DNA of 32,089 bases from Campylobacteraceae bacterium (GCA_027038275.1 JALVXC010000131.1:1-32089), one strand, 5' to 3'. Shown: positions 10,057 through 20,096, numbered from the stretch's first letter. Notes: generated by a model not told the origin, from the letters alone. Made by a program: numbers and translations.

Positions 10057-11692
10057 AAATACAAAGATTATTCTTATCTCCTTAGTGGCTCTTTTTTCTA
10101 TTTTAATATTTTCTAATTTAGAGAAATCTCCTGAACTTATTGGGCAGAGTGAGGCTTTAAAACTTATAGATAGCTCTCCTGTAGAGAGAGTATTAGTTAA
10201 AGAGCCCTATGTCTATTTGTACTTCAAAGATAAGAGTATTAAAGTTCCTAAAGAGGCTATAGATACAAAAAAGCTATTCTCTTTAGGTAAGGTGGAGTAT
10301 TATGAAGAGTCTACAGAGATGATGGATACTATTATTTTTGTAATACTTTTAACAATGATGTTTTATATATTCTATGTTATGAGAGCAAGTCGTAAAACTC
10401 AAGAGAGAATGATACAAAATCAACAAATGGAGATGGCAGATAATAATCTTGGAAAACTCAATATTCAAGCACAACACTCCAATGTAAACTTTTCAGATGT
10501 TGCAGGAGTAGAGGGAGCAAAAGAGGAGCTTGAAGAGATAATTGACTTCTTAAAAAATCCTACTAAGTATAGAGAGTTTGATATATCATTACCAAAAGGG
10601 GTTCTGTTGGTAGGTCCTCCTGGTGTTGGAAAGACACTAATTGCTAAAGCTGTAGCTGGAGAGGCAAATGTTCCATTTTTCTACCAAAGTGCCGCATCAT
10701 TTGTTCAGATATATGTAGGAATGGGTGCTAAACGTGTTAGTGAACTCTTTGCGAAAGCCAAGGAGATGGCCCCAAGTATTATCTTTATAGATGAGATAGA
10801 TGCAGTAGGAAAGAGCCGTGGAGTACACAACAATGAGGAGCGAGAGGCAACTCTAAACCAACTATTAACGGAGATGGACGGTTTTGAGGAGAGTTCAGGG
10901 GTTATGGTGATTGCGGCAACAAATAAGATAGAGGTGTTAGATGAGGCACTATTACGCTCTGGTCGCTTTGATAGACGAGTGCATATTCCTCTTCCTGATT
11001 ATGAGGAGAGAAAATCAATTATAGCTCTTAATTTAAAATCTAAAAAACATAATATAGATATTGAAAAAGTAGCTAAGATGACTATTGGATTTAACTCTGC
11101 AGCACTTGCTACACTTATTAATGAGGCAGCACTCTATGCATTGCGTTATGGAAACTTTACTATTACAAATGAAGATATAGAGGCAGTAAAAGACAAAGTT
11201 CTACTAGGAAAACATAAGATTCAAAGCTTTACAGATGAAGAGAGACATATTCAAGCACTCTATCAAGCGGCTAAAGCTGTAACTGCTACATGGTTAGAGG
11301 TAAACTATGAGAAGATAGGAATTATCTCCTCTAATTTTATCCCTCATCACAATGAAATTCTCTCTAAGACAATGTTAGAGAATGAGTTAAAGGTGCTTTT
11401 AGCAGGGCGTATTGCTACACAGACAAAGTATGGTGAACTCTTTACCAATGCCAAAGAGGATATTAAAACTGCTAAAATTTTAGCTCAAACTATTGTAGAG
11501 GAGTATGCCATGAGTGAAGAGTACTTCTCTACAGCTCTACATGCCCAAAGATTACTCTCTTATTCAGAAGAGGAGGTAGCATCTTTACTATCTAAAATGG
11601 AGCGTGTTGTAGAAAAAGTGAGAGAGTATCTTTTAGAGAATGAATCCATTACTCCTACAGAGACAAAAGGTATTTTAGATGAGGTATTTTAA
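10037..11692 (+). CDS. FtsH-like membrane AAA+ protein lacking the HEXXH protease site
   Basis: The 551-residue protein follows the FtsH plan: a transmembrane helix (about 9-26), a short periplasmic domain, a second helix (about 97-117), then an AAA+ module. Walker A is GPPGVGKT (193-200), Walker B is IIFIDEID (248-255), and the second region of homology contains RSGRFDRRV. Where FtsH has its zinc-protease motif HEAGH, this protein reads YQAAK (409-413) inside [11 protein letters not shown], so both metal-binding histidines and the catalytic glutamate are gone. The C-terminal helical region is otherwise retained. It is therefore likely an ATP-driven unfoldase, translocase or membrane chaperone rather than a protease. 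It starts inside mtaB with a strong AAGGGG ribosome binding site and overlaps bioV. The cell presumably has a separate, active ftsH. Confidence 0.8.
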   Translation: MWQSISKNTKIILISLVALFSILIFSNLEKSPELIGQSEALKLIDSSPVERVLVKEPYVYLYFKDKSIKVPKEAIDTKKLFSLGKVEYYEESTEMMDTIIFVILLTMMFYIFYVMRASRKTQERMIQNQQMEMADNNLGKLNIQAQHSNVNFSDVAGVEGAKEELEEIIDFLKNPTKYREFDISLPKGVLLVGPPGVGKTLIAKAVAGEANVPFFYQSAASFVQIYVGMGAKRVSELFAKAKEMAPSIIFIDEIDAVGKSRGVHNNEEREATLNQLLTEMDGFEESSGVMVIAATNKIEVLDEALLRSGRFDRRVHIPLPDYEERKSIIALNLKSKKHNIDIEKVAKMTIGFNSAALATLINEAALYALRYGNFTITNEDIEAVKDKVLLGKHKIQSFTDEERHIQALYQAAKAVTATWLEVNYEKIGIISSNFIPHHNEILSKTMLENELKVLLAGRIATQTKYGELFTNAKEDIKTAKILAQTIVEEYAMSEEYFSTALHAQRLLSYSEEEVASLLSKMERVVEKVREYLLENESITPTETKGILDEVF

Positions 11693-12200
11693 CGGTTTTT
11701 CACTCTGTAATGAAGAGGAGTTTTTTAAAGAGCAACTCATAGAGAGTGAGTATACTGTAGCAGGGTTCTCTTATGGAGCTCAAAAGGCTTTTGAGTATGT
11801 TTACAATACTACAGATAGGGTCGATAGGTTAGTGCTTATCTCTCCTGCTTTTTTTCAGAACCATAAAAAATCTTTTATTAAAACGCAACTTCGTTACTTT
11901 AAAGCTGACAAAAAGGCATATACTAAACAGTTTTTAAAAAATGTAGCCTATCCATCATCTGTAGATTTGAGTAGTTTTTTGTGTGCTGGAACTTATGAGG
12001 AGTTAGAGTCACTTCTTAGTTATATTTGGGTAAAAGAGAAAATTATTGAGCTTTTAGAAAGTGGTGTAACTATAGAGGTTTTTATGGGAGATAGCGATAA
12101 GATAGTAGATACAAAGATGAGTTATGAATTTTTTTTAGAGTTAGTTCCTGTTTATCTTTTTAAGGATAGGGGGCATCTATTGCTACCCAACCTTAAGTAA
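11679..12200 (+). CDS. bioV: Pimeloyl-ACP methyl ester esterase, BioV type
   Basis: This compact 173-residue alpha/beta hydrolase matches the BioV group of Campylobacterota. BioV releases pimeloyl-ACP from its methyl ester, the last step of pimelate synthesis for biotin. The start [13 protein letters not shown] is typical. The nucleophile elbow GFSYGA (Ser about residue 31), an acid in MGDSDKIVD and a histidine in DRGHLL provide a plausible Ser-Asp-His triad. It lacks the lid domain of BioH, which explains its shortness. The ATG overlaps the 3' end of the FtsH-like gene by 14 bp, so it is probably co-transcribed with it. Its stop overlaps the convergent dehydrogenase gene by 18 bp, leaving no room for a terminator. 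Confidence 0.75.
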   Translation: MRYFNGFSLCNEEEFFKEQLIESEYTVAGFSYGAQKAFEYVYNTTDRVDRLVLISPAFFQNHKKSFIKTQLRYFKADKKAYTKQFLKNVAYPSSVDLSSFLCAGTYEELESLLSYIWVKEKIIELLESGVTIEVFMGDSDKIVDTKMSYEFFLELVPVYLFKDRGHLLLPNLK

Positions 12201-12998
12201 AATCTTATCTAGAGCCAAAGTACTCAAAATTCGTTTCAAATACCCTAAAAGATATGTCGCTTTTGTAATGTAGTAGCGAGGTTTTGGTCTTGAGGTTAAG
12301 ATAATCTTCTCAACTACCTTTGCAACAGCAATAGGCTCTTGGTTAAAGGGTACAGAGCTCTTCTCTTTAGAAAGATTTCTAAGATAGTTCTCTTTAAAAA
12401 TAGAGTTCTCTATGTCTACGTTCTCTTGAAGCTTCTTCATAGCAGTTTCTCTAAATGAGCTAGTAATTGGACCTGTATTTAGTAAAACTGGGTGAATGTT
12501 GGTATCTTTAAGCTCTAATCTTAATGTATCAGTTAGCCCCTCTATGGCATATTTACTAGCATTGTAAGCACCACGTCCAAATAGTGAGACTAAGCCTAAA
12601 ACAGAGGAGTGTTGTATAATCTTTCCATGCCCCTGTCTTCTCATAACAGGAATAATCTGCTTTGTGCACTCATGTAGACCAAAAACATTGGTCTCAAACT
12701 GCTCTCTTAAGATATGTGTCTCTATATCTTCAATAGCTCCTGCTTGTCCAAAACCTGCATTGTTAAACCAAACATCTATCTTGCCATCTTTTACTAAAAC
12801 AGAGGCAATTACATCTGCAATTTCAAAAGAGTTTCTTACATCTAGTTTCATAACATTTTCAAATCCCATCTTTTGTAAGGCAGGAATATGAGCTTCATTT
12901 TTAACTGTAGGGTAGACTTTATAGCCTTGCGATTTCAAATATTTGGCTGTCTCTAGTCCAATACCACTAGAGCAACCTGTAATGACAATATTAACCAT
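12183..12998 (-). CDS. Short-chain dehydrogenase/reductase (classical SDR)
   Basis: The 271-residue protein has the classical SDR pattern: cofactor motif TGCSSGIG at residues 7-14, NNAG near 85, a catalytic Ser in QHSSVLG, and YNASK near residue 160. After the Rossmann core comes a region with NTGPITSSF, the substrate-loop position. Substrate cannot be told from sequence; similar proteins are annotated as generic SDR oxidoreductases. The start ATGGTTAA overlaps the end of trpC by 8 bp, making it the last gene of the minus-strand operon that begins at 16232. Its 3' end overlaps the convergent bioV. Confidence 0.85.
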   Translation of the reverse strand: MVNIVITGCSSGIGLETAKYLKSQGYKVYPTVKNEAHIPALQKMGFENVMKLDVRNSFEIADVIASVLVKDGKIDVWFNNAGFGQAGAIEDIETHILREQFETNVFGLHECTKQIIPVMRRQGHGKIIQHSSVLGLVSLFGRGAYNASKYAIEGLTDTLRLELKDTNIHPVLLNTGPITSSFRETAMKKLQENVDIENSIFKENYLRNLSKEKSSVPFNQEPIAVAKVVEKIILTSRPKPRYYITKATYLLGYLKRILSTLALDKILLKVG

Positions 12999-13794
12999 TT
13001 GCTGTTCCGTATTTTAGCTCTTTAATGGCAGATGTTATGTCATCTTGACGCATAAAGTGTTCACCTACTAAGAAGGCATCAGCTCCCACTTTAGATAGCT
13101 CCTTTACCGTCTCATAACTATTAATTCCACTCTCTGCTACAATAATTTTGTTTTTAGGAATAAGAGGAATAAGTCGTTCACTTAGAGTCATATCCATCTC
13201 AAATGTTTCAAGATTACGGTGATTAATTCCAATAATATCTGCTCCTGCAAAGATAGCTTTGGTTAAGTCCATTTTATTGTGTATCTCAACTAAAGCCTCC
13301 ATTCCTAAGTGTCTAGTGTAGTCTATTAGCTCTTTTAACTCTTTACGACTAAGTGCAGTAGCGATAAGTAAAATATAGTCAGCACCATAAGCTAAAGCCT
13401 CAACAACTTGGTACTTATCTACAATAAAGTCTTTACGAAGTAGGGGAATAGAAGTATAACGTCTAACCATACCTAAGTACTCTTTGTCCCCTTGAAAAAA
13501 ATGAGGTTCTGTTAATATAGAGAGTGAGTCTGCTCCACCCTTTTCATAGGCTTGTCCAATAGCCATTGGGTCAAAGTCTTCTCTAATAACTCCTTTGCTA
13601 GGACTTGCCTTTTTAATCTCTGCAATAATCCTGTAAGGATTCTCCTCTGTAGATTTAAGTACAGAGTAGATATCTCTAGGAGGAAATGGATTTAAAGACA
13701 AAGAACGACCAAGCCACTCTAAAGGGTATTCTACTTTTCTCTTCTCTAAATCTGCTTTTGTCTTTTTTATAATCTCATCTAAAATTTTTGCCAC
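12991..13794 (-). CDS. trpC: Indole-3-glycerol phosphate synthase
   Basis: TrpC closes the ring of carboxyphenylamino-deoxyribulose phosphate to give indole-3-glycerol phosphate in tryptophan synthesis. It is a single TIM barrel of 267 residues, the normal monofunctional length. Signature segments are [11 protein letters not shown] near residue 60, [35 protein letters not shown] and [10 protein letters not shown]. It lies away from other trp genes, between a TPR lipoprotein (12 bp upstream) and the SDR (8-bp overlap), as often happens in Campylobacterota where the pathway is scattered. No leader-peptide attenuator is visible. Confidence 0.95.
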   Translation of the reverse strand: MAKILDEIIKKTKADLEKRKVEYPLEWLGRSLSLNPFPPRDIYSVLKSTEENPYRIIAEIKKASPSKGVIREDFDPMAIGQAYEKGGADSLSILTEPHFFQGDKEYLGMVRRYTSIPLLRKDFIVDKYQVVEALAYGADYILLIATALSRKELKELIDYTRHLGMEALVEIHNKMDLTKAIFAGADIIGINHRNLETFEMDMTLSERLIPLIPKNKIIVAESGINSYETVKELSKVGADAFLVGEHFMRQDDITSAIKELKYGTANG

Positions 13795-13806
13795 TTGTTT
13801 ACCTTT

Positions 13807-15150
13807 TTATTTATCTGCATTACATTTATTATTGATTGCATTCCAATGCTCAATAATCTCTTTCTCTTTAAGTCCTTCAACTTTAACCACTTTTTTCATT
13901 GTTTTATAGGCTTTTTTACACTCTCCTAGTTTATACTCACCCCATGCCAAAGAGTCTAAAAAATAGCTATTTTCAGGCTCTTGTTTTAATGCTTTTTTAA
14001 TAATACTTATACCTTTTTTAACATCTATATCTTTATCTATAAGAGTATATCCATAGTAGTTTAGATATACAGGATTCTTAACACCAGATTCAAATGCTTT
14101 TTCAAACTCTTTAACAACTTGATTTAGTACTGTTTTATCACTATTGTTAGAGAGTGATTCATAAAGAGATATAGCTGATTCTGCATACCATTTGGGGTTC
14201 TTAGTTGTTTTAAGAAGTTTTTGTGCTAATTTATGAGCTTTATGGTACTCTTTATTCTCCATATATAAAGAGTAGAGTAGGGTATCATTATGATACTCAT
14301 TCTCTAAAAAATCAATAGCACCTTTTAGGTCTTTATTGTATAGATAACTCTCAATAAGCTTCTCAATATAAATCTCTTTTTTAGTAGCAATAGCTAATGA
14401 TTTATAGATAGGAATAAGTTTGTCAGTACGGTTTTGTTGTATATATATACCAATGAGCTGTTGACAAATTTTTTCGCTACAGCCCTCTTTTTGTCTATGC
14501 TGTTCCAATCTTTCAATAGCTTTATCTATCTGATGTAGATAGTTAATCTCAATGGCAACTATTTTTAATAAAATATCTTCATTTTTACTGAGTTGATAAG
14601 CTTTTTCAAGTAATGAAATGGCTTTTGGATAGTCAGATGTAAAGATATATGCATTTGCAGATAGTTCATAGTCAATAGCATGATTTGATTTTTTGAGTAA
14701 CTTTTCTGATATTGTTTTAGCTTTATTAAATTTTTTACTTTGAATATTAAAAGATAGTAGAAGTCTTTTAGCTAGTAAATTATTAGGATGCTTGGCAATA
14801 TATGCTTCTAATTGAGGTAGATTTTTTGAAACAATATTTGCATAGTTAGCTGTAGTAAGCTCTTTTAGTAGATACTCCTCTTTATGAGTTTTATCATAGA
14901 GTTCAGCATATAATCTATTACTCTCTTTATAGTTATGTTGCTCTTCTAGCCAAATTGCTTTTATTATTAGCTCATCTTCATTAGGTATTGATTGACTCTT
15001 TTTCTCTTTTGAGAAGTTTTTAGGGTTATATACTGGAAGTTGCTCTTTACTAATAACCACTTTACTACTCTTTGGTACATGGTATGTAGTGCTACAACCA
15101 GTAATATATAGGGCTGTAAATCCTGCTAAACTAATTATAATTCTATTCAT
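13807..15150 (-). CDS. TPR-repeat lipoprotein
   Basis: The best start is the ATG at 15150, overlapping the previous gene's stop as TAATG. It gives a 447-residue protein beginning MNRIIISLAGFTALYITGCS, a lipoprotein signal with the lipobox YITGC. A longer frame to 15171 would spoil the signal. The rest is helical, with repeated 34-residue-like units in which Ala/Leu pairs and Tyr residues recur, for example KAISLLEKAYQLSKNEDILL and GISIIKKALKQEPENSYFLDSLAWGEYKLG. This fits tetratricopeptide repeats, a scaffold for protein-protein contacts at the inner face of the outer membrane. Its partner is unknown. The position in an operon with a methyltransferase and trpC gives no functional hint. Confidence 0.8.
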   Translation of the reverse strand: MNRIIISLAGFTALYITGCSTTYHVPKSSKVVISKEQLPVYNPKNFSKEKKSQSIPNEDELIIKAIWLEEQHNYKESNRLYAELYDKTHKEEYLLKELTTANYANIVSKNLPQLEAYIAKHPNNLLAKRLLLSFNIQSKKFNKAKTISEKLLKKSNHAIDYELSANAYIFTSDYPKAISLLEKAYQLSKNEDILLKIVAIEINYLHQIDKAIERLEQHRQKEGCSEKICQQLIGIYIQQNRTDKLIPIYKSLAIATKKEIYIEKLIESYLYNKDLKGAIDFLENEYHNDTLLYSLYMENKEYHKAHKLAQKLLKTTKNPKWYAESAISLYESLSNNSDKTVLNQVVKEFEKAFESGVKNPVYLNYYGYTLIDKDIDVKKGISIIKKALKQEPENSYFLDSLAWGEYKLGECKKAYKTMKKVVKVEGLKEKEIIEHWNAINNKCNADK

Positions 15151-15533
15151 TATACTAATATTCCTGGGCATTCGTTTTTTACCTCTTCTTTACTGTTTTT
15201 AAATGTTTCCCAAAATGGAAAGGTTCGACACTGATTTGGTCTGACAGAGTATATACTACACTGTTTTAACTCATTATTAAAAAAGATACAAGCAAAGTTA
15301 TTGTCATCTAGCCTCTTTTCAATTAAAGAGTAACGATGTTTTACTTTTTTAAGATAGTTTATAGCAAACTCTTCTATTGTTAGGTTTAAAAAAAATGCCA
15401 TCTTCTCTATCTCTGTATATTTTGCCCAAATATAGCCACTCTCTCCTGTACAACATGCACCTCCACAGGTTTCACATGCAGATGGATTAAACTGGTAATC
15501 ATAACCCTCTTGTGAGATTATACTGCTTTTCAT
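15150..15533 (-). CDS. YkgJ-family cysteine cluster protein
   Basis: The 127-residue protein contains CETCGGACC near residues 20-28, then CSIYSVRPNQCRTFPFW and a final Cys in ECPGIL. This is the pattern of the YkgJ/UPF0153 family, thought to bind Zn or an Fe-S cluster. The molecular function is not established. It starts 3 bp after the methyltransferase stop and its TAA shares its last base with the next gene's ATG, so the three genes are tightly coupled. Confidence 0.8.
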   Translation of the reverse strand: MKSSIISQEGYDYQFNPSACETCGGACCTGESGYIWAKYTEIEKMAFFLNLTIEEFAINYLKKVKHRYSLIEKRLDDNNFACIFFNNELKQCSIYSVRPNQCRTFPFWETFKNSKEEVKNECPGILV

Positions 15534-15536
15534 ATA

Positions 15537-16232
15537 CTAATAGTCCCCCTTAATACTTTGCGTCTTTGCTTTCTCAAAAGCTTTTTTTGCTTCTCTATTA
15601 TAGACACTTTTTTCATTAAAAACAATAAATGGAGGTAAAATTTTTGTTAAAGATTTAGAATTTAGTCTAGCTGCAATCATTACAAGCTTTGATTCTCTAT
15701 CTATCTTTGAGTGAACAAAACGTATCTTTTCAGGGTTGATTTTTTCACTATTTAATGTATAGAGTAATTTATCAATCTGTTTTGCATCATAACAAAATAT
15801 AAAATATCCTCTAGGTTTAAGAAGTTTCTTTACCTTTTTAATAAAGTTATCAATAGGTAGATGGTGAGCATATCTAGCAATATTTAAGTGTTCATTTTTA
15901 GACTGAATAACATTACTATCATAGAAAGGAGGATTAGAGACAATAAAGTCATACTTTGTATCCTCTTGAAAATCTTGAAAATCACCTAAATGAGAATTAA
16001 CTTCTAAATTATTGAGAGCAAAGTTATGTTTTGCATACTTTAGCATAAGCTCTTGTTTATCAATAATGTCAGTTTTAACAGGAAAATCTCTTGTTAAGAG
16101 CAGAGATATAATACCTACACCACACCCAACATCAAGAAGTTTGCCTTTTGGTTTAAATTGACCAATAAAATCGTAAAGAAAGATAGAGTCACTATTGTAA
16201 GCATATCCACTAGATGGCTGATATAGATACAA
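15537..16232 (-). CDS. tRNA1(Val) (adenine-N6)-methyltransferase-like protein
   Basis: The 231-residue protein is a class I SAM methyltransferase. LLDVGCGVGIISLLL (about 34-48) is the SAM-binding loop and VSNPPFYDS (about 105-113) is the NPPF/Y motif of enzymes that methylate adenine N6. The N-terminus YQPSSGYAYNSDSIFLYDF matches the TrmN6/YfiC group, which modifies A37 of tRNA1(Val). The start is TTG at 16232, chosen because AAAGGAG lies five bases upstream and no ATG is available. It is the first gene of the minus-strand operon down to 12183. Substrate is inferred from family only. Confidence 0.75.
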   Translation of the reverse strand: MYLYQPSSGYAYNSDSIFLYDFIGQFKPKGKLLDVGCGVGIISLLLTRDFPVKTDIIDKQELMLKYAKHNFALNNLEVNSHLGDFQDFQEDTKYDFIVSNPPFYDSNVIQSKNEHLNIARYAHHLPIDNFIKKVKKLLKPRGYFIFCYDAKQIDKLLYTLNSEKINPEKIRFVHSKIDRESKLVMIAARLNSKSLTKILPPFIVFNEKSVYNREAKKAFEKAKTQSIKGDY

Positions 16233-16291
16233 ATTGACTCCTTTAAAAATAAAAATAGATGTAATTTTACTATAATTTGAAATTTTTTAGA

Positions 16292-16297
16292 TAAAAT
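16292..16297 (+). promoter_or_regulatory. -10 promoter box of bpt
   Basis: TAAAAT in TTTTAGATAAAATCGC sits only 8 bp before the bpt ATG, so the mRNA would have almost no leader. The 16-base context is identical to the one before glyS. The divergent operon starting at 16232 must have its promoter in the same roughly 70-bp gap. Confidence 0.55.
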
Positions 16298-16304
16298 CGC
16301 ATTT

Positions 16305-17072
16305 ATGAATGGAAAAAGATTTACAGAAGAACCACCAGAGTCAACAGATTTTTCAATGTTAGATTACGAATGTGCTTACCTAGATGGTAGAAGTGTACGT
16401 ATGAGTTATAAATATATAGAACATGCAACTCAAGCTTATAATACAGCTCTTATTAATCGTGGGTGGCGACGTTTTGGTTGTTACTATTTTCATCCAATTT
16501 GTAATGGCTGTAACGAGTGTAAATCAGTTCGTATTAGCGTAAAAGATTTTAAATTGCGAAAATCTCAGAAAAAAGCGATTAAACGTAATCGTGAAACAGA
16601 GATTATTATTCAAAAGCCTACTATCTCTGGAGCACATATTGAACTCTATAATAAGTATCATGCTTTTAAACATCAAAAAGATGATTGGTCTCATAGAAAT
16701 ATCTCTCCAAGAGAGTATAGAGAAAACTTTGTAGAGGGAGCTCATGATTTTGGTAAAGAGGTTCTTTACATAAAAGATGGAAAATTAATAGGTGTAGATT
16801 TAATAGATATTTTAGATGATGGTATCTCCTCTATCTACTTCTATTATGACCCAGACTATCCATCTCTATCTTTAGGAACTTATTCTCTGCTATATCAAGT
16901 TGAATTAGCAAAAGTACTAGATTTACCTTGGATTTATCTTGGATATTGGGTAGATGGATGTAAAGCTTTTGCCTATAAAACAAAATTTCAACCTCAAGAA
17001 ATCCTCGATGGCTTCCCAAAATTAGCTGAAATAAGCCAATGGAAACCTTTTTTGCTTCCCAAAAACCACTAG
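16305..17072 (+). CDS. bpt: Aspartate/glutamate leucyltransferase (N-degron pathway)
   Basis: Bpt transfers leucine from Leu-tRNA to proteins with N-terminal Asp or Glu, marking them for ClpS-ClpAP degradation. It belongs to the arginyltransferase (ATE) fold, so older annotation calls it arginyl-tRNA-protein transferase. The 255-residue length fits the bacterial group. Visible features are the GWRRFGCYYFHPICNGCNEC segment near residues 50-70, holding conserved cysteines; the basic strand KSQKKAIKRNRE; the GNAT-like SIYFYYDPDYPSLSLGTYSLL; and YLGYWVDGCKAFAYKTKFQP near the end. The start is almost leaderless behind a promoter shared in form with glyS. No clp gene is nearby. Confidence 0.88.
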   Translation: MNGKRFTEEPPESTDFSMLDYECAYLDGRSVRMSYKYIEHATQAYNTALINRGWRRFGCYYFHPICNGCNECKSVRISVKDFKLRKSQKKAIKRNRETEIIIQKPTISGAHIELYNKYHAFKHQKDDWSHRNISPREYRENFVEGAHDFGKEVLYIKDGKLIGVDLIDILDDGISSIYFYYDPDYPSLSLGTYSLLYQVELAKVLDLPWIYLGYWVDGCKAFAYKTKFQPQEILDGFPKLAEISQWKPFLLPKNH

Positions 17073-17223
17073 TTTTAAATATAAAGTAACATTCAATTAG
17101 ATTTTAATTTTTATATTGTTTTTTTTTGTTGTTATTTTTTATTGTTATACGCAAATTATGACTTTTTTTTCCATTTTTCACAAAAAACTCACTCTTTGTA
17201 TTTGTTATTTTCATTTTTTTTGT

Positions 17224-17229
17224 CATAAT
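17224..17229 (+). promoter_or_regulatory. -10 promoter box of the exported-protein gene
   Basis: CATAAT in GTCATAATAGT lies 42 bp before the preferred ATG at 17272, after a very T-rich stretch (17100-17225) that holds nothing else recognisable. Confidence 0.45.
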
Positions 17230-17271
17230 AGTACTAGGAAAAGAAAATTATCTAAATATAAGGAGAATAAA

Positions 17272-17736
17272 ATGATGAATCACAAAAGATTAATTACTGG
17301 AACTCTATCGGCTTTATTGGTTATTTCAACTTTATCTGCTAATGAACATTGTACAGGTACTGCATGTTTTATAAATCTAGATAACTTAAAACCAACAAGA
17401 GAAGTAGTTCATGAAAAAAGTGAGCATAAAACTCACTCTTTTGTAGTTGCTAATAATTCTCAAGATATTATAGTTGATGGAGAAGATACTATTGTCTTAC
17501 CATCTTATGTTATGACACCTGAAGAGAAAGCAGCTTACTATAGAGAACAAAGAGCAATAGCTCTTAATCAAAAAGCAAACGAAGAGGCAAATAGAGAGTT
17601 AGAAAGCGTAATTCAACCAATAGAAAAAGTTGAAGATAGAATTTTAAATGAAAATTTACCAACATCAGACTATTTTTGTGATAATGACAAAAAACCAATT
17701 CGTGTAAATAATTCTGATATTTATGAGTGTGTGTAG
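17272..17736 (+). CDS. Small exported protein, unknown function
   Basis: I start the gene at the ATG at 17272 because AAGGAG lies seven bases upstream and it gives a clean signal peptide: MMNHKRLITGTLSALLVIST ending near LSA/NEH. A longer frame from 17116 runs through T-rich non-coding-like sequence and is unlikely. The mature protein, about 130 residues, has two cysteine pairs: CTGTAC just after the cleavage site and a C-terminal pair in YFCDND and IYECV, suggesting disulfides in the periplasm. The middle is charged and contains an AAYYREQRAIALNQKANEEA helix. I do not recognise a family. It stands alone between bpt and the convergent purL and is followed by a terminator-like hairpin. Confidence 0.65.
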   Translation: MMNHKRLITGTLSALLVISTLSANEHCTGTACFINLDNLKPTREVVHEKSEHKTHSFVVANNSQDIIVDGEDTIVLPSYVMTPEEKAAYYREQRAIALNQKANEEANRELESVIQPIEKVEDRILNENLPTSDYFCDNDKKPIRVNNSDIYECV

Positions 17737-17772
17737 TCTATCATAAGTGATTCTTTTTGATAGATAGTTTTT
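17737..17772 (+). terminator. Terminator of the exported-protein gene
   Basis: TCTATCA (17737-17743) pairs with TGATAGA (17758-17764), followed within three bases by TTTTT (17768-17772). It begins directly after the stop codon. Confidence 0.55.
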
Positions 17773-17777
17773 AGGTA

Positions 17778-17804
17778 AGAGGAGAGTTATCTATACTCTC
17801 TTCT
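17778..17804 (-). terminator. Hairpin at the 3' end of purL
   Basis: AGAGGAGAGT (17778-17787) pairs with ACTCTCTTCT (17795-17804) with one G-U. On the minus strand it follows the purL stop directly. There is no T tract on that strand, so it may stabilise the mRNA end rather than terminate. Confidence 0.35.
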
Positions 17805-20031
17805 ATATATCTTGTTCAACAACCTCTTTAAATTTACCAAAGTAAATCTTTTGAAGGCTCTCTACATCTATCTCAACATCATTAATCTTAACTAAATCAC
17901 CTGTAATCTTGCCAATAATATCTGTAGTAAGTCCAAGCTCCTTAGCCATATCCAATACAGTTTGCATATTCTCTTTTGAACTTACTTCTAAGATGGCTCT
18001 ACTTTGAGATTCATCGAAAATATATCGTTTATCATCAAGTCTTATTCCTGCAACTACTCCAAGACCTGAAACAGCAGCCATTTTCGCTAGGGCAATAGCA
18101 ATACCACCCGAACTTAAATCTTTGGCAGAAGCAAGAAGACCTTTTGCATTAGCATCAATAACTAATTTCCAAAGAGCTAACTCCTTTTTATAATCAATAT
18201 CACCTAAGCTTCCTACTGTTTCCCCAAAAAGCTCTTTTATGTAGAGAGAACCACCAAATTCACCAGTTGTTTCACCAACTAATATTAGATGATTCTCCTC
18301 CTCTTGAAAGTAAGATGGAAGTACTTTTTTCTTATCTTCATTTAGTCCAACCATAGCAATAGCAGGAGTAGGGAAGACAGAAGTTCCATTTGTCTCATTA
18401 TAAAGAGATACATTTCCTGAAACAACAGGAGTGTTAAGCTCTAAACATGCCTCTTTAATACCTTCACAAGCCTTGGCAAATTGCCACATTACCTCTGGGT
18501 TCTCTGGATTACCAAAGTTCAAACAGTCAGTAATAGAGAGAGGTCTAGCACCAGACATGGCAACATTTCGACCAGACTCAACAACAGCTAAAGCTCCACC
18601 CTTTTTAGGGTCAATGTAGCAGTAACGAGGGTTACAGTCTGATGACATAGCCAAAGCTTTTCCTGTCTCTTTAACTCTGATACATGAAGCATCTAAGCTT
18701 CCAGGTGCTTTAGTAGTATTTGTTTGTACCATAGAGTCATATTGGTCATAAATCCATGCTTTATCAACAACTTCCATAGAAGCAATAAGTTTTTCAAATG
18801 CCTCTTGGTTTTCAACTTTTTCATAAGAGTCAAGAGATTTTTTAGAAATCTCATCAAGATAAGCAGGACGAGCTGTAGGACGGTTTAAGATAGGAGCTTC
18901 TTCACTTACAGGAGCAATAGGCATGTCACAAACTCTTTCACCATGCCACATAAGCTCCATACGACCAGTATCGGTCACTTCACCAATAACAGCTACATCT
19001 AAATCCCATTTTTCAAAAATGTCAATAACCTCTTGCTCTTTTCCTTTTTTGACACAGACTAACATACGCTCTTGAGATTCAGATAGCATAAAGTCGTAAG
19101 GGGTCATTCCCTCTTCACGAGCAGGAACTTTATCTAAATACATCACCATTCCAGCCCCTGATTTACCTGCCATCTCAAAAGCAGATGAGGTTAGCCCAGC
19201 TGCACCCATATCTTGAATACCTACAACAACATCTTTAGTTTTAAAGAGTTCTAAACAAGCCTCTAAAAGAAGCTTTTCAATAAATGGGTCACCCACTTGA
19301 ACTGTAGGACGAAGAGATTTTGACTCTTCTGTAAAGCTATCTGAACTCATAACAGCTCCACCTAGACCATCACGTCCTGTTTTAGAGCCTACATACATAA
19401 CTGTATTCCCAATTCCCTCTGCAATTCCCAAGAAGATTTCATCTGCCTTACATAGACCAAGTGCAAAAGCATTAACTAAAATATTTCCATTGTAAGACTC
19501 GTCAAATGAACACTCACCACCAATAGTAGGAACACCCATACAGTTTCCATAGCCACCAATTCCCTCGGTAACCCCTTTAACTAAGTGTCTTTGATACTTT
19601 GAAGTATTATCTTTATTGGTAATATTTCCAAAACGTAAAGCATTAAGATTTGCTACAGGTCTAGCACCCATAGTAAAGACATCTCTTAAGATTCCTCCAA
19701 CACCTGTAGCGGCACCTTGGTAAGGTTCAATGAATGATGGGTGATTATGTGATTCCATCTTAAAGACAGCAGCCATGCCACCACCAATATCAATAACACC
19801 TGCATTTTCACCAGGTCCTTGAATGACCCATGGAGCTTTGGTAGGAAAACCGTTAAGGTACTTTTTACTTGATTTATAAGAGCAGTGTTCTGACCACATA
19901 GCTGAAAAGATTCCAAGTTCTACAATATTTGGGTGTCGCCCCTCTAAAATCTCTAAAATATGGCTATACTCTTCTTTTGAAAGTTTATGGTTTTTAAGTA
20001 TCTCATCTAAGTTTTCTAATGGTTTTGACAT
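17803..20031 (-). CDS. purL: Phosphoribosylformylglycinamidine synthase subunit PurL
   Basis: PurL uses ATP and ammonia from PurQ to convert FGAR to FGAM in purine synthesis, working with PurS and PurQ. The 742-residue length is that of the small, multi-subunit PurL, not the fused proteobacterial type. Recognisable segments are [19 protein letters not shown] near residue 43, [33 protein letters not shown], the duplicated AIRS-like half beginning DCLNFGNPE, and [13 protein letters not shown]. purS and purQ are not next to it. It is divergent from gdhA with a 100-bp intergenic region. Confidence 0.96.
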   Translation of the reverse strand: MSKPLENLDEILKNHKLSKEEYSHILEILEGRHPNIVELGIFSAMWSEHCSYKSSKKYLNGFPTKAPWVIQGPGENAGVIDIGGGMAAVFKMESHNHPSFIEPYQGAATGVGGILRDVFTMGARPVANLNALRFGNITNKDNTSKYQRHLVKGVTEGIGGYGNCMGVPTIGGECSFDESYNGNILVNAFALGLCKADEIFLGIAEGIGNTVMYVGSKTGRDGLGGAVMSSDSFTEESKSLRPTVQVGDPFIEKLLLEACLELFKTKDVVVGIQDMGAAGLTSSAFEMAGKSGAGMVMYLDKVPAREEGMTPYDFMLSESQERMLVCVKKGKEQEVIDIFEKWDLDVAVIGEVTDTGRMELMWHGERVCDMPIAPVSEEAPILNRPTARPAYLDEISKKSLDSYEKVENQEAFEKLIASMEVVDKAWIYDQYDSMVQTNTTKAPGSLDASCIRVKETGKALAMSSDCNPRYCYIDPKKGGALAVVESGRNVAMSGARPLSITDCLNFGNPENPEVMWQFAKACEGIKEACLELNTPVVSGNVSLYNETNGTSVFPTPAIAMVGLNEDKKKVLPSYFQEEENHLILVGETTGEFGGSLYIKELFGETVGSLGDIDYKKELALWKLVIDANAKGLLASAKDLSSGGIAIALAKMAAVSGLGVVAGIRLDDKRYIFDESQSRAILEVSSKENMQTVLDMAKELGLTTDIIGKITGDLVKINDVEIDVESLQKIYFGKFKEVVEQDI

Positions 20032-20072
20032 TCTATAAGTTTCCTATTTGCAAGGGGGATTTTTTCTGCGTT

Positions 20073-20096
20073 ATTTTAGTGAAAAAGTGCTAAGAT
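20073..20096. promoter_or_regulatory. Divergent -10 boxes for purL and gdhA
   Basis: On the minus strand TAAAAT (20078 to 20073) is a candidate -10 for purL. On the plus strand TAAGAT (20091-20096, before GGCG) is a candidate -10 for gdhA, 36 bp before its ATG. A CAAGGGGGA run (20051-20059) lies in the purL leader. Confidence 0.4.

Noticed and set aside
17116-17271. N-terminal extension of the small exported protein
   Set aside because: The stretch is T-rich, Phe/Cys-heavy, contains the likely -10 box and lies before a strong ribosome binding site and signal peptide.
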